A stretch of 64,000 nt of DNA, taken from contig QZFT01000031.1 in assembly GCA_003600225.1 (NCBI GenBank), forward strand, positions 31,460 through 95,459, read 5' to 3'. A program made the position numbers and the translations under genes. The notes below the pieces were generated by a model. The model was not told where the DNA came from. It saw only the letters and a list, made by a program, of their open reading frames with translations, and made no database searches. The DNA is from Pseudonocardiaceae bacterium YIM PH 21723 (GTDB lineage Bacteria; Actinomycetota; Actinomycetes; Mycobacteriales; Pseudonocardiaceae). Below, piece after piece: positions 8,760 to 18,137 of this stretch (positions are counted from its first letter, which is position 1; each line of letters opens with the position of its first letter).

Positions 8760-9219
8760 TCTGGCCTTTTGTCGAAGGCGGCTTTGGAGGGGGAGACGGG
8801 CTGGGGGCTGCGTCTTTCCTGCCGGCGTGTTGGGTGGGGGCACGCCTTTCTGGTGGGGACGGGCCGCTTCCGCGGGGGACCTGAAGGACGCCATCGTTTA
8901 CTTGAGCGCACTGAAGGCGTCCTTTGTTTACCTGAAGTAAATGAAGGCGTCCTTCAGGTAATCACCGTCCACAGTGGACGTCCAGACTGTGGGAGACCAC
9001 GGCGTGTCGCGCCGTTTCCGCACCGTGTCGCCCGGATTCTTCAAGATCATGGGCGGATCTGTCGCATCTAACGCACCTAATCCGCCCATGATCTTGAAAA
9101 GCCCCGCGCGGCGGCCCGTCCCCACCAGACAGGCGTGCCCCCACCCAACAGCCAGGCAGGAAAGACCCACGCCCCGAGCCCGTCTCCCCCTCCAAAGCCG
9201 CCTTCGACAACCACCCAGA
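8760..9219 (+). mobile_element. MITE-like element copy 1: about 460 bp with long terminal inverted repeats
   Basis: The left end (TCTGGCC..TTGTCGAAGGCGGC onward) and the right end read on the opposite strand share about 115 bp: GTCGAAGGCGGCTTTGGAGG, GGAGACGGGCT, GTCTTTCCTGCC, TTGGGTGGGGGCACGCCT, TGGTGGGGACGGGCCGC. The interior holds CCTGAAGGACGCC (8880-8892)/GGCGTCCTTCAGG (8946-8958) and a 19-bp stem at 9040-9058/9080-9098. There is no transposase gene. A second copy lies at 32282-32770 in the opposite orientation and a third arm at 63735. It fills the whole gap between two genes; no target-site duplication is obvious by eye. Confidence 0.65.
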
Positions 9220-9330
9220 AGCAACCCAAAAAAAAGTTTCGCCACCCACGTCGAGAACGGCGAAGCGGCTCCGACTCCTTGATGAATGCGGCCACAATGG
9301 CCCGCACATCACTCGAGGAGAAACGTCATC

Positions 9331-9747
9331 ATGGCCAAGTACCTGATGCTGAAGCACTACCGCGGCGCTCCCGACGCGGTGAACAACGTGCCAATGGACC
9401 AGTGGACGCCGGAGGAGATCACGGCGCACGTGAAGTACATGCAGGACTTCGCGGACCGGTTGCGGGAGAGCGGTGAGTACGTCGACGGCCTGGCGCTGGC
9501 TCCCGAGGGCATGTGGGTCCAGTTCGGTGGCGAGGGACGGCCCGCGGTCACCGACGGCCCGTTCGCCGAGACCAAGGACCTCATCGCCGGCTGGATGATC
9601 ATCGATGTGGACAGCCAGGAGCGGGCCGTCGAACTGGCCGGTGAGCTGTCCGCGGCCCCCGGCAAGAACGGCGAGCCGATCCACGAGTGGCTGGAGCTGC
9701 GCCCGTTCCTGACCCCGCCGCCGAACATCACCGACTGCGTGCACTGA
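9331..9747 (+). CDS. YCII-related (DGPF domain) protein
   Basis: 138 residues, starting MAKYLMLKHY (ATG 9331) behind GAGGAGAAACG. The hallmark DGPFAETK occurs near residue 75, followed by GWMIIDVDS and a C-terminal LRPF. This ferredoxin-like-fold family is the usual genomic partner of ECF42 sigma factors. Its TGA overlaps the ATG of the sigma-factor gene (TGATG), so the two are translationally coupled. A role in sensing or in the output of the sigma factor is inferred from association only. Confidence 0.88.
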   Translation: MAKYLMLKHYRGAPDAVNNVPMDQWTPEEITAHVKYMQDFADRLRESGEYVDGLALAPEGMWVQFGGEGRPAVTDGPFAETKDLIAGWMIIDVDSQERAVELAGELSAAPGKNGEPIHEWLELRPFLTPPPNITDCVH

Positions 9748-10904
9748 TGGACGAGGTACTGCTGCGCAGCCTCACCCCCAGTGTGCTCGGAATCCTCGTC
9801 CGCCGCGGAGCTGACTTCGCGGCGGCCGAGGACGCCGTGCAGGACGCACTGCTGGAGGCGGTCCGGGTCTGGCCCGCGGACCAGCCCCGGGACCCGAAGG
9901 GCTGGCTGGTCACCGCGGCCTGGCGCCGGTTCCTGGACGCGACCAGGGCCGACGCCGCCCGGCGCAGGCGGGAGGACCTGGTCGACGAGGAGCCGGCCCC
10001 CGGGCCGGCCTCGGCGGTGGACGACACGCTGCGGCTGTACTTCCTATGCGCGCACCCGTCGCTGACGCCGTCCGCCGCGGTGGCGCTCACGCTGCGGGCC
10101 GTCGGCGGGCTGACCACCCGGCAGATCGCCCAGGCTTACCTGGTGCCGGAGGCGACCATGGCGCAGCGGATCAGCCGGGCCAAGCGCACCGTGTCCGAGG
10201 TGCGCTTCGACCGGCCCGGGGACGTGGGCACCGTGTTGCGGGTGCTCTACCTGGTCTTCAACGAGGGCTACTCCGGCGACCTCGACCTGGCCGCCGAGGC
10301 CATCCGGCTCACCCGGCAGCTGGCGGCCGCGATCGACCACCCCGAGGTGTCCGGGCTGCTGGCGCTGATGCTGCTCCACCACGCCCGGCGCGCGGGCCGG
10401 ACCGCCCCGGACGGCAGCCTGGTGCCGCTCGCCCGGCAGGACCGTGGCCGCTGGGACACCACGCTGATCGCCGAGGGGGTGCGGATCCTGCAGGCCGCGC
10501 TGGCCCGCGATCGGCTGGGCGAGTTCCAGGCCCAGGCGGCGATCGCCGCGCTGCACGCCGACGCGCCCGCCGCCGAGGAGACGGACTGGGTGCAGATAGT
10601 CGAGTGGTACGACGAGCTGATCGCTATCACCGGCAACCCGATCGCCCGGTTGAATCGCGCCGTGGCCGTCGGTGAGGCCGACGGGCCACGCGCCGGGCTG
10701 AAGGCGCTCGCGGAACTGGACGATTCCCTGCCCAGGCACACCGCGGCCGCGGCATATCTCCATGAACGGGACGGCGATCTGCGAACGGCGGCGAAGTTGT
10801 ACGCCGAGGCGGCACACAAGGCCACCAATCACGCGGAGCTGGATTACCTGACTCGTCAGGCGGCCAGGCTCAACAGCGGCGGGTCCGTACCAACAGACCA
10901 ATAA
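9747..10904 (+). CDS. RNA polymerase sigma factor, ECF42-type with C-terminal extension
   Basis: 385 residues, about twice the length of a plain ECF sigma factor. The N-terminal part has region 2 (AAEDAVQDALLEAVRVWP) and region 4 (LTTRQIAQAYLVPEATMAQRISRAK). From about residue 180 a long helical extension ends with TPR-like RDGDLRTAAKLYAEAAHKATNH. This architecture plus an adjacent DGPF protein defines the ECF42 group, which usually lacks an anti-sigma factor; none is present here. The start MDEVLLRSL overlaps the stop of the upstream gene. Confidence 0.88.
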   Translation: MDEVLLRSLTPSVLGILVRRGADFAAAEDAVQDALLEAVRVWPADQPRDPKGWLVTAAWRRFLDATRADAARRRREDLVDEEPAPGPASAVDDTLRLYFLCAHPSLTPSAAVALTLRAVGGLTTRQIAQAYLVPEATMAQRISRAKRTVSEVRFDRPGDVGTVLRVLYLVFNEGYSGDLDLAAEAIRLTRQLAAAIDHPEVSGLLALMLLHHARRAGRTAPDGSLVPLARQDRGRWDTTLIAEGVRILQAALARDRLGEFQAQAAIAALHADAPAAEETDWVQIVEWYDELIAITGNPIARLNRAVAVGEADGPRAGLKALAELDDSLPRHTAAAAYLHERDGDLRTAAKLYAEAAHKATNHAELDYLTRQAARLNSGGSVPTDQ

Positions 10905-11476
10905 CTCATCAAATTCAGATGAATCAGCGGTCCTGTCCCATGTGATGGGTAGTACAGAAATCCGTAAAGCACTACAACGGGTGGCGGAGCCTACCGGCTG
11001 TTACCTGGGCCCAGCGTCCGACTTTGGAAGTTCAGGTTGTTGGTTTCGCCACAAAGGCTCGCGATGCACTGTTGTATGACAGGTTCGGCCACGCTCCGTC
11101 CGACTAAGCGGCTGAGAACCCAATGCGCAGCGAAACGCCCGCCGAGTGGAAAGCTCACCCGAACCCAACAGGGAACCCCCGGCTGAATGTGGGCTTCTTT
11201 CGGCGGCGGGCGGTGAATGTGGCCCCCGGACGAACTAAAGCCATAATCGGCAAGATCAGCCGTGCCGACACGCCGCGTTGTGCCTACGACATGCCGTAAT
11301 CCGGCGAGATGGGCGGGCACGGTGGCCGGCAGTCGGGTCACACCGGCGACAAAGCACCGTTCAATCGGTGATGGCCGGCCCGCTTATGGATACACGTAAG
11401 GCGCCCTTCTCACAGGACGGCATCTGTGGGAAGGGCGCCTTACGTGCGATTTGTCCGCGTTGTGCGCGGGCCACGC
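10905..11476. other. Gap between the sigma-factor gene and lsr2, with one doubtful ORF
   Basis: About 570 bp. The only sizeable frame is a minus-strand GTG-started ORF, 10991-11341 (116 residues), containing AHWVLSRLVGRSVAEPVIQQ. It has no recognisable domain, and its third codon positions are much less G/C-rich than neighbouring genes, so it is either spurious or a foreign remnant. The right end holds the lsr2 terminator hairpin (11393-11446). Confidence 0.3.
11393..11446 (-). terminator. Terminator hairpin after lsr2 (23-bp stem)
   Basis: 11393-11415 pairs with 11424-11446 over 23 positions with a single G-T wobble and an 8-nt loop. The core is AAGGCGCCCTT/AAGGGCGCCTT. It begins 30 bp past the lsr2 stop. 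The stem is unusually long for a terminator. Confidence 0.75.
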
Positions 11477-11833
11477 TCAGTTCTCGGTGTGGTAGGCCTC
11501 AAGGACCTCGGCCGGGATACGGCCACGGTCGGAGACCTTCATGCCGCGCTTGCGGGCCCAGTCACGAATGGCCTGGTTCTGCTCCCGGTCAGCGGTGGCC
11601 GGACGGGCGGCGCGACCAGCGGCGCCACCACGAACGGCACCACCGGAACGACGACGGCCGCCGGTACGGCGAGCGTGGGCCACGTAAGAAGCGAGGGTGT
11701 CACGCAGCTTGCCGGCATTCGAATCGGAAAGGTCGATTTCGTACGAGATACCGTCGATGCCAAACTCGACGGTTTCAACGGCCTCAGACCCGTCCAGGTC
11801 GTCAACCAGGGTGCGGATGACCTTCTCGGCCAT
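11477..11833 (-). CDS. lsr2: Nucleoid-associated histone-like protein Lsr2
   Basis: 118 residues, starting [15 protein letters not shown] (ATG 11833). The N-terminal dimerisation domain contains [15 protein letters not shown]; a basic Arg/Gly/Ala-rich linker follows ([19 protein letters not shown]); the C-terminal DNA-binding domain has [19 protein letters not shown], with RGR as the AT-hook-like element that enters the minor groove. Lsr2 bridges and silences AT-rich, often foreign, DNA. Frequent CGT and GGT codons suggest strong expression. It lies between its own terminator and lysS, as in mycobacteria. Confidence 0.96.
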   Translation of the reverse strand: MAEKVIRTLVDDLDGSEAVETVEFGIDGISYEIDLSDSNAGKLRDTLASYVAHARRTGGRRRSGGAVRGGAAGRAARPATADREQNQAIRDWARKRGMKVSDRGRIPAEVLEAYHTEN

Positions 11834-11997
11834 ATGCGTAGTCCCTCCTGTGAATCCCAAATCTGCCCGGCAGTTCAGTGCGGCCCATCGACTTGGCGTC
11901 AGGACCGTCACCGGCTCGAGCATGAAGTCTCTGTGTCGAACATTAGCGCATATGCGACGGATTTAGCATATCTCTAGATCTCGTCGTGTCCAATCCG

Positions 11998-13506
11998 TCA
12001 TTCTGGGCGTACGAGTGGGAAGAGGATGGTCTCTCGGATACCTAGGCCGGTGAGCGCCATTAGCAGGCGGTCTACGCCCATTCCCATACCCCCAGTGGGG
12101 GGCATTCCATACTCAAGTGCACGCAAGAAGTCCTCATCAAGGCGCATAGCCTCGTCATCTCCGGCGGCACCCAAGCGGGCCTGTTCTTCGAGGCGTTCTC
12201 GCTCAACAACGGGATCGACCAGCTCAGAGTATCCGGTGCCCAGTTCAAAGCCGCGGACATAGAGATCCCACTTCTCCGTCACGCCGGCCTCAGTGCGATG
12301 TTGGCGGGTCAGCGGAGTTGTCTCCAGCGGAAAGTCCCGAACGAACGTGGGCGCGTACAAGTGGTCGCCGACAAGGTGTTCCCACAGTTCTTCAACAGCT
12401 TTGCCGTGCCCGAGACCCGGCTTCATCTCCAGCCCGGTCGATTCAGCGAGCTTGTACAGCTTCTCTACCTGCGTACTTGGCGTGACCTCCTCACCGACGG
12501 CTTCGGAGAGGGAGCCGTACATGGTGATAGTCGTCCAGTTACCGGAGAAGTCGTACTCGGTTCCGTCGACCAGCGTGACGGTTTGCGTTCCAAAGACGGA
12601 ATCCGCGGCTTCCTGCACCAGCGTCCGGGTCAGATCACCGATGGAGTCATAGGTTCCGTATGCCTGATATGCCTCGATCATGGCGAACTCCGGCGAGTGA
12701 GAAGAGTCGCTTCCCTCGTTACGGAAGTTCCGGTTGATCTCGAAGACCTTGTCAATACCGCCGACTACGCATCGCTTGAGGTACAACTCCGGCGCGATAC
12801 GCAGGTAAAGGTCCACGTCAAAGGCATTCGAGTGGGTAGTGAACGGCCGGGCCGCCGCGCCACCGTGCAACGTCTGGAGCATCGGTGTTTCAACTTCGAG
12901 GAATCCCCGGCTATGAAAAGACTCACGCAGCGAGCGCATGACGCCAGAGCGCATCCGTACGGTCTCGGATGCCCGCTTCCGGACAATGAGGTCCACGTAG
13001 CGCTGGCGAGAGCGGGTTTCCTCGGACAGTTCCGTGTGCAGGACCGGCAGCGGGCGCAGCGACTTCGAGGCCATACGCCATTCATCGGCCATTACCGAAA
13101 GCTCACCGCGGCGGGAGGTAATCACCTCGCCGTGGATGAACACGTGGTCGCCCAGGTCGACATCGCTCTTCCAGGCCGCGAGTGCCTCTTCACCGACACC
13201 GGCGAGGCTGATCATTGCCTGAAGCTCGGTCTCGCCTTCCTTCAGGCTGGCGAAACACAGCTTTCCGGTGTTCCGGATGAACATGACCCGGCCGGTAACG
13301 CCGACAATGTCCCCGGTCTGGACGTCCGCTTCCAGGTTCTGGTGCCGCTCGCGCACATCGGCCAGGGAATCGGTGCGGGGCACCTCGACGGGGTACGGGT
13401 CCATGCCTTTGGCGAGCAGCCGCTCCCGCTTTTCCCGGCGGATGCGCAACTGCTCCGGCAGGTCTTGTTCCGGGGCGGTGGGGTTGTTTGCAGACTGCTC
13501 ACTCAT
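11998..13506 (-). CDS. lysS: Lysyl-tRNA synthetase, class II
   Basis: 502 residues from [14 protein letters not shown] (ATG 13506). An N-terminal OB-fold anticodon-binding domain ([21 protein letters not shown]) is followed by the class II core with motif 2 ([20 protein letters not shown]) and motif 3 ([13 protein letters not shown]). It charges tRNA-Lys in the cytoplasm. The codon use has noticeably more A/T third positions (GTA, CTA, CGA, CCA, GGA) than flanking genes. It is separated from coaX by a 52-bp perfect palindrome and so is probably its own transcription unit. Confidence 0.96.
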   Translation of the reverse strand: MSEQSANNPTAPEQDLPEQLRIRREKRERLLAKGMDPYPVEVPRTDSLADVRERHQNLEADVQTGDIVGVTGRVMFIRNTGKLCFASLKEGETELQAMISLAGVGEEALAAWKSDVDLGDHVFIHGEVITSRRGELSVMADEWRMASKSLRPLPVLHTELSEETRSRQRYVDLIVRKRASETVRMRSGVMRSLRESFHSRGFLEVETPMLQTLHGGAAARPFTTHSNAFDVDLYLRIAPELYLKRCVVGGIDKVFEINRNFRNEGSDSSHSPEFAMIEAYQAYGTYDSIGDLTRTLVQEAADSVFGTQTVTLVDGTEYDFSGNWTTITMYGSLSEAVGEEVTPSTQVEKLYKLAESTGLEMKPGLGHGKAVEELWEHLVGDHLYAPTFVRDFPLETTPLTRQHRTEAGVTEKWDLYVRGFELGTGYSELVDPVVERERLEEQARLGAAGDDEAMRLDEDFLRALEYGMPPTGGMGMGVDRLLMALTGLGIRETILFPLVRPE

Positions 13507-13632
13507 GGGGAAAAGACTACGGACCACCCAAATCCGTTTTAGCACCGGATACCGCCAAACGAGCGGGCCGCGGCCGACTAGTCCATTGAGCAGAGTCGCC
13601 CCGCGCACCGGTCGATCATGGGCAGCCACATG

Positions 13633-13684
13633 TATACGTCTTCAAGATGGATATGAGGCCTCATATCCATCTTGAAGACGTATA
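13633..13684 (-). terminator. Perfect 52-bp palindrome after coaX
   Basis: 13633-13658 and 13659-13684 are exact reverse complements with no spacer (centre GAGG|CCTC). It starts 12 bp past the coaX stop. As RNA it would form a hairpin of about 24 bp, far longer than an ordinary terminator. It shares the CGTCTTCAAGA core with the inverted repeat at 4832-4894. Confidence 0.7.
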
Positions 13685-13696
13685 AACCGTCCGGAC

Positions 13697-14485
13697 TTAA
13701 GAGCGCTGGTTGCGTTCGAACACCAGGCGAAGCCCGAGCAGCGTCAACTCGGGGTGGTGGTGCTGAATGGTCTGCGACTCGGACAGCACCAGCGGAGCCA
13801 GGCCGCCGGTGGCGATGACCGTGGTGGGCCCGGGGTGCGAGACCTCCAGTTCCTCCACGATCCGCCGCACCAGGCCGTCGACCTGGCCGGCGAAGCCGAA
13901 GATGATGCCGGACTGCAGCGCCTCGACGGTGTTCTTGCCGATGGCCGATCGCGGCCGGACCAGCTGCACCTTCACCAGCTGCGCGGCCCGCGCGGCCAGC
14001 GCGTCCAGGGAGATCTCGATGCCGGGGGCCAGCGCGGCGCCCAGCAGCTCACCGCGGGCGGACACCACGTCGATGTTGGTGGAGGTACCGAAGTCCACCA
14101 CCACGCAGTTGGTGTCGTAGAGGCTGTGCGCGGCCAGGGCGTTGGCCACCCGGTCGGTGCCCATCTCCCGCGGGTTGTCGATCAGGATCGACACCCCGGT
14201 GCGGACGCCGGGCTCGACGATCACCCGGGGAACGTCCGGCCAGTAACGCGCGAGCATGCCCTTGAGCTCACGCAGTACGGCGGGCACGGTGGACAGCGCC
14301 GACACTCCGGAGATGCGGTCGAAGTACGTGTGCAGCAGACCTCGGAAGGTCATCGCCAGCTCGTCCGCGGTCATCCGGGCGTCGGTGCGCATCCGCCAGT
14401 CACGCACCAGTTTCGCGTCGTCGCCCTGTCCTTCGAACAGGCCGAGCACGATATTGGTGTTGCCAACGTCGATGGTGAGCAGCAC
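13697..14485 (-). CDS. coaX: Type III pantothenate kinase
   Basis: 262 residues, MLLTIDVGNTNIVLG. The ASKHA-fold ATP-binding motif DVGNTN (residues 6-11), GTDRVANA and DFGTSTNID are visible. It phosphorylates pantothenate in the first step of coenzyme A synthesis. It is the last gene of the DUF2520-panC-panD-coaX run; panD ends 27 bp upstream. Same order as Rv3603c-Rv3600c. Confidence 0.95.
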   Translation of the reverse strand: MLLTIDVGNTNIVLGLFEGQGDDAKLVRDWRMRTDARMTADELAMTFRGLLHTYFDRISGVSALSTVPAVLRELKGMLARYWPDVPRVIVEPGVRTGVSILIDNPREMGTDRVANALAAHSLYDTNCVVVDFGTSTNIDVVSARGELLGAALAPGIEISLDALAARAAQLVKVQLVRPRSAIGKNTVEALQSGIIFGFAGQVDGLVRRIVEELEVSHPGPTTVIATGGLAPLVLSESQTIQHHHPELTLLGLRLVFERNQRS

Positions 14486-14512
14486 CGAGGTATCCCCTAT
14501 CTAAGAAACGGC

Positions 14513-15001
14513 TCAGCTGTCCGCGCTGATCAATGCATCCAACCGGGTCGCATCGTCGGTTTCCGAGGATGCGACCGCAACCGGACGGGAAATCGGCACG
14601 GCACTGGTGGTCAGCCCGTGGCCTTCCGGGACCTGTCCCGGGTCGGTGTCCAGGTCGATGAGCTTGTTGTCGGCGTCGACGAACAGCACCTTCGGCTCGA
14701 ACGTGCGGGCCTCTTGATCATCCATCACGCCGTAGGAGATCAGGATGACCAGGTCACCGGGGTTGATGAGGTGGGCGGCGGCACCGTTGATGCAGATGAC
14801 GCCGGAGCCACGCTCGCCGGGGATGACGTAGGTCTCCAGGCGGTTGCCGTTGGTGATGTCCACGATCGCCACCATCTCGCCCGGCAGCAGATCGGCGGCA
14901 TCCAGGAGATCCTCGTCGACAGTGCAGGAGCCGACGTAGTGCAGGTCGGCCTGGGTCACGGTGGCCCGGTGGATCTTCGACTTCAGCATGGTGCGGAACA
15001 T
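14513..15001 (-). CDS. panD: Aspartate 1-decarboxylase proenzyme
   Basis: 162 residues. The pyruvoyl-forming cleavage site Y22-V-G24-S25-C is present, so self-processing between G24 and S25 should give the beta and alpha chains. It makes beta-alanine for pantothenate synthesis. The C-terminal tail beyond about residue 120 is longer than in enteric enzymes, as is usual in actinobacteria. panD starts 11 bp after panC ends, with GGAGT upstream. Confidence 0.95.
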   Translation of the reverse strand: MFRTMLKSKIHRATVTQADLHYVGSCTVDEDLLDAADLLPGEMVAIVDITNGNRLETYVIPGERGSGVICINGAAAHLINPGDLVILISYGVMDDQEARTFEPKVLFVDADNKLIDLDTDPGQVPEGHGLTTSAVPISRPVAVASSETDDATRLDALISADS

Positions 15002-15012
15002 CGCGGGACTCC

Positions 15013-15954
15013 TTACGACTGACCAGGTGACGGAAGTGGGACGGGTTCGGTCTGCGGGTCTTCGCCCCAGCCCGGGGTGTTCTCCATCACCCGCCCCAGA
15101 TCGAGCGGGAAATTGTCGATAAGTCGAGTTCTGCCGACGCGGGCGGCAACCAGGATCCTGGCCTCGCCGTTCTCGGGGGCCGGCCCCAGGTCGGGGGCAC
15201 GCAGCTCCAGGTAGTCCAGTTCGACCTCGGGGCGGCTCGCGATGATCTCCCTGGCCACGGTCAGCACCCGCTCGGCGCCGGCCACCCCGGCGTGCGCACC
15301 GGCGATCAACGCGGCGGACAGCACCGCGGCGGCCTCCCGCTCCTGCTCGGAGAGGTAGACGTTCCGCGAGGACCGGGCGAGGCCGTCGGCCTCCCGGACG
15401 GTGGGCACGCCGATGACATGGGTCTCCATGTTCAGGTCGGCGACCATCCGCTTGAGCAGCGTGAGCTGCTGGTAGTCCTTCTCGCCGAACAACGCGAAGT
15501 CCGGCCGGACGATGTTGAACAGCTTGTTCACCACGGTCAGCACGCCGGCGAAGTGGCCCGGCCGGGAGGCTCCCTCCAGCTCGGAGCCCAGCGGCCCCGG
15601 CTGGACGGTCGTCGCAGCTCCGGCCGGGTACAGCGCCTCGGCGGACGGTGCGAAGACCAGCTCGACCCCGGCCCGCTCGCAGGCGGCGACGTCGGCTTCG
15701 AACGGCCGCGGGTACTTGTCCAGGTCCTCACCGGCGCCGAACTGCAGCGGGTTCACGAAGATGGACACCACGCACACCGTGTTGGGGATGCGCCTGGCCC
15801 GCCGGATCAGTTCCAGGTGCCCCTCGTGCAGCGCGCCCATCGTCGGCACGAAGGTGATCTTGCGGCCGGCGGCGCGCAGTACCCGGGTGACCTTGGCCAG
15901 CTCGGCCGGGTCGCGGTGCACGGTCAGTCGCCCGGCGGCATACGTGGCGGTCAT
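15013..15954 (-). CDS. panC: Pantothenate synthetase
   Basis: 313 residues. The ATP-binding MGALHEGH (residues 39-46), [17 protein letters not shown] and RSSRNVYLS motifs are all visible. It condenses pantoate with beta-alanine. Its ATG overlaps the TGA of the upstream DUF2520 gene (ATGA), indicating translational coupling. The start at [10 protein letters not shown] is set by that overlap. Confidence 0.95.
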   Translation of the reverse strand: MTATYAAGRLTVHRDPAELAKVTRVLRAAGRKITFVPTMGALHEGHLELIRRARRIPNTVCVVSIFVNPLQFGAGEDLDKYPRPFEADVAACERAGVELVFAPSAEALYPAGAATTVQPGPLGSELEGASRPGHFAGVLTVVNKLFNIVRPDFALFGEKDYQQLTLLKRMVADLNMETHVIGVPTVREADGLARSSRNVYLSEQEREAAAVLSAALIAGAHAGVAGAERVLTVAREIIASRPEVELDYLELRAPDLGPAPENGEARILVAARVGRTRLIDNFPLDLGRVMENTPGWGEDPQTEPVPLPSPGQS

Positions 15955-16856
15955 CGGTTCTCCTGATCAAGGACGTGCAGGACCTCGTCGGCGGCCTCGT
16001 GGCGCAGCTGGCCCGATTCCTCGGCGCGCTGAGCGGTGCGCTTGGCCAGCGCGACGTAGGACGGCAGCAGTTCGGGTTCGGCGTCGCGCAGCACCTGGAT
16101 GTGGGTGGCGACGGTTCCGGCGTCTCCCCTGGCCACCGGCCCGGTCAGCGCCCGGTCGGCGTGCCGCAGCGAGTTGTCCAGGGAGGCGGAGAGCAAGGGG
16201 CCGAGCAGCCGGGAGGGGCTGGCGATTCCGGCGCTGGCCAGCAGTTTCGTGCAGTCGTTGACCAGGGTGATCAGGTGGTTGGACCCATGGGCGAGGGCCG
16301 CGTGGTAGAGCGGGCGGGCGCGCTCCGGGATGCGGACCGGCTCGGCGCCCATCTCGACGACCAGGGCCTCCCCCACGTGCCAGGCCGCCTCGTCCTCTTC
16401 GGTGGCGGTGACGCCGATACAACAGCTCGCCAGCCGGGTGAGGTCCTCATCGCGGCCGCCGAAGGTCATCGCCGGGTGCAGCGCGAGCGGCAGCAGGCCG
16501 AGCTCGATGGTGGGCGCCAATACGGCCACCCCGTGGGCGCCGGAGGTGTGCACGATGATCTGCCCCGGGCGCAGTACACCGGCGGCGACCAGGCCTTTCA
16601 CCATGCCGGGCAGCCGGTCGTCCGGGATGGCCAGCAGCAGCAGGTCGCAGTCCACGGCGACCTGGTCCGGCGGCAGCACGGGCACGCCGGGCAGCAGGTT
16701 CTCGGCCCGGTTCAGCGATGCGGTGGAGACGGCGGACACGCCGGTGACGGTGTGTCCGGCGCGGGCGAGTGCCGCGCCCAGCACCGCGCCGACGCGTCCG
16801 GCGGAGATGACTCCGACGCGCAGCCGGGCAGGGCGGATTCCTTCGTCACGACTCAT
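15951..16856 (-). CDS. Rossmann-fold DUF2520 (ketopantoate-reductase-like) protein
   Basis: 301 residues, start chosen at MSRDEGIRPARLRVG (ATG 16856). The N-terminus VGVISAGRVGAVLGAALARAGH is a dinucleotide-binding fingerprint; the C-terminal all-helical DUF2520 domain follows (LGLLPLALHPAMTFGG). It resembles Rv3603c. Position in the panC-panD operon and the fold suggest a NADP-linked step, possibly ketopantoate reduction, but that activity is inferred from context. Confidence 0.85.
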   Translation of the reverse strand: MSRDEGIRPARLRVGVISAGRVGAVLGAALARAGHTVTGVSAVSTASLNRAENLLPGVPVLPPDQVAVDCDLLLLAIPDDRLPGMVKGLVAAGVLRPGQIIVHTSGAHGVAVLAPTIELGLLPLALHPAMTFGGRDEDLTRLASCCIGVTATEEDEAAWHVGEALVVEMGAEPVRIPERARPLYHAALAHGSNHLITLVNDCTKLLASAGIASPSRLLGPLLSASLDNSLRHADRALTGPVARGDAGTVATHIQVLRDAEPELLPSYVALAKRTAQRAEESGQLRHEAADEVLHVLDQENR

Positions 16857-16964
16857 GCGGTCGCGCTCCTTCGATGCGTTCCAGTCCCGCCTGATGCGGG
16901 TACCGGACGACAATCGCGAGGGTAACCGTCGGGTGCGGGCATGGCATCAGGTCGGTGATGAGCT

Positions 16965-18077
16965 TCACCCGTGCTGTTCGTCGGTCTTTCCGACCGCCGC
17001 GGCACGGGCCTCGATCACATTGTTGATAAGTCGGTCATGCCGCCTGGAGGCGTGGATATCTGCGGTTTTGTACCTGATCCGGTGACGGAGGAAAGCCAGT
17101 TCGGTGACCGCCGCCTGGTACTCGGTGACCGCCTTGGCCACGTCCTCCCCGGCGTGCCTGCGTACCGCCTCCAGCCAGCCCTTCCGGCCGGACAGGCTGG
17201 CCAGCAGGCTGACCTCGCTGGGGGCGATGAGGCCGTCCCTGGCCATGGCGGGCAACTGGCTGGCGATGACCCGCTGTTCGCGGCGCCGCTGCCAGACGAC
17301 CAGCCAGCACATGAGGCCGAAGATGGGCACCATCACCAGGAAGTACACGGTGATGAACTCGGATCCGGACCTGGTGGCCAGGTTCCACAGCATGTGCAGG
17401 CCGATGGCGGCCAGGAATCCGGCGGCGGGCGCGGCGATCCGCAGCCGCCGGTCCCTGGTCATCGTGGCGATGCCCAGCCCGATGCCGAACATCGAGGTGA
17501 ACAGCGGGTGGGCGAACGGGGAGAGCAGGCCGCGCGCGATGAACGCGGCGAAGATGCCGCCGTTCTGGGTGAACGCGGTGCCCATGTAGAAGATGTTCTC
17601 GGTGAACGCGAAGCCGGCGGCGGTGAGTCCCGCGTACACGACGCCGTCCACCACGCCGTCGAACTCGTGCGGCCTGCGCAGCAGCACGACCAGCACGAAC
17701 AGGCCCTTGGTGGTCTCCTCGATGATCGGTGCGGAGATCACGGCGGCCACGCTGGTGCCGGCCAGCCCGGTGGCGGCGTTGTTCACCGCCAGCGAGGTGA
17801 TCGTCGCTCCGCAGGCGCCCCAGAGGAACGCGAACAGCAGCAGCCGGGCGGGTTCCGGTTCCCAGCGGTCGATCCACAGGAAGGTGCCGACCACCGGCGC
17901 GACCGGGATCAGCGCGGCGAGCACGCCGACGACCACCGCGGTCGTCCCCATCCGGTTGTATCCGATACCCAGCATCACCAGGCCGGCGATGCCCAGCACG
18001 ATGAGCCCGATGACCGGAATCAGCACGACATTCCGGCGCGGGTGCGGCCTCGTCTCGGGGGACGTCGGTGCGATCAC
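16965..18077 (-). CDS. PrsW-family intramembrane metalloprotease-like protein
   Basis: 370 residues, GTG start. About eight transmembrane segments between residues 15 and 265. The PrsW/CAAX-protease-like motifs are in order: EETTKG, FTENIFYMG and FAHPLFTSMFG, the last bearing a conserved membrane histidine. The C-terminal 100 residues are soluble and helical. PrsW in Bacillus cleaves an anti-sigma factor; no anti-sigma gene is nearby here, so the substrate is unknown. Confidence 0.85.
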   Translation of the reverse strand: MIAPTSPETRPHPRRNVVLIPVIGLIVLGIAGLVMLGIGYNRMGTTAVVVGVLAALIPVAPVVGTFLWIDRWEPEPARLLLFAFLWGACGATITSLAVNNAATGLAGTSVAAVISAPIIEETTKGLFVLVVLLRRPHEFDGVVDGVVYAGLTAAGFAFTENIFYMGTAFTQNGGIFAAFIARGLLSPFAHPLFTSMFGIGLGIATMTRDRRLRIAAPAAGFLAAIGLHMLWNLATRSGSEFITVYFLVMVPIFGLMCWLVVWQRRREQRVIASQLPAMARDGLIAPSEVSLLASLSGRKGWLEAVRRHAGEDVAKAVTEYQAAVTELAFLRHRIRYKTADIHASRRHDRLINNVIEARAAAVGKTDEQHG

Positions 18078-18137
18078 CTACATGAATTTAGTGGCAGGGC
18101 AGATTTGAGTTCACGCGGATAGGGGCTGCCGTAGCGA

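Noticed and set aside
10991..11341. 116-residue minus-strand gene
   Set aside because: No domain, weak third-position bias and no ribosome-binding site; kept only as a note on the gap.
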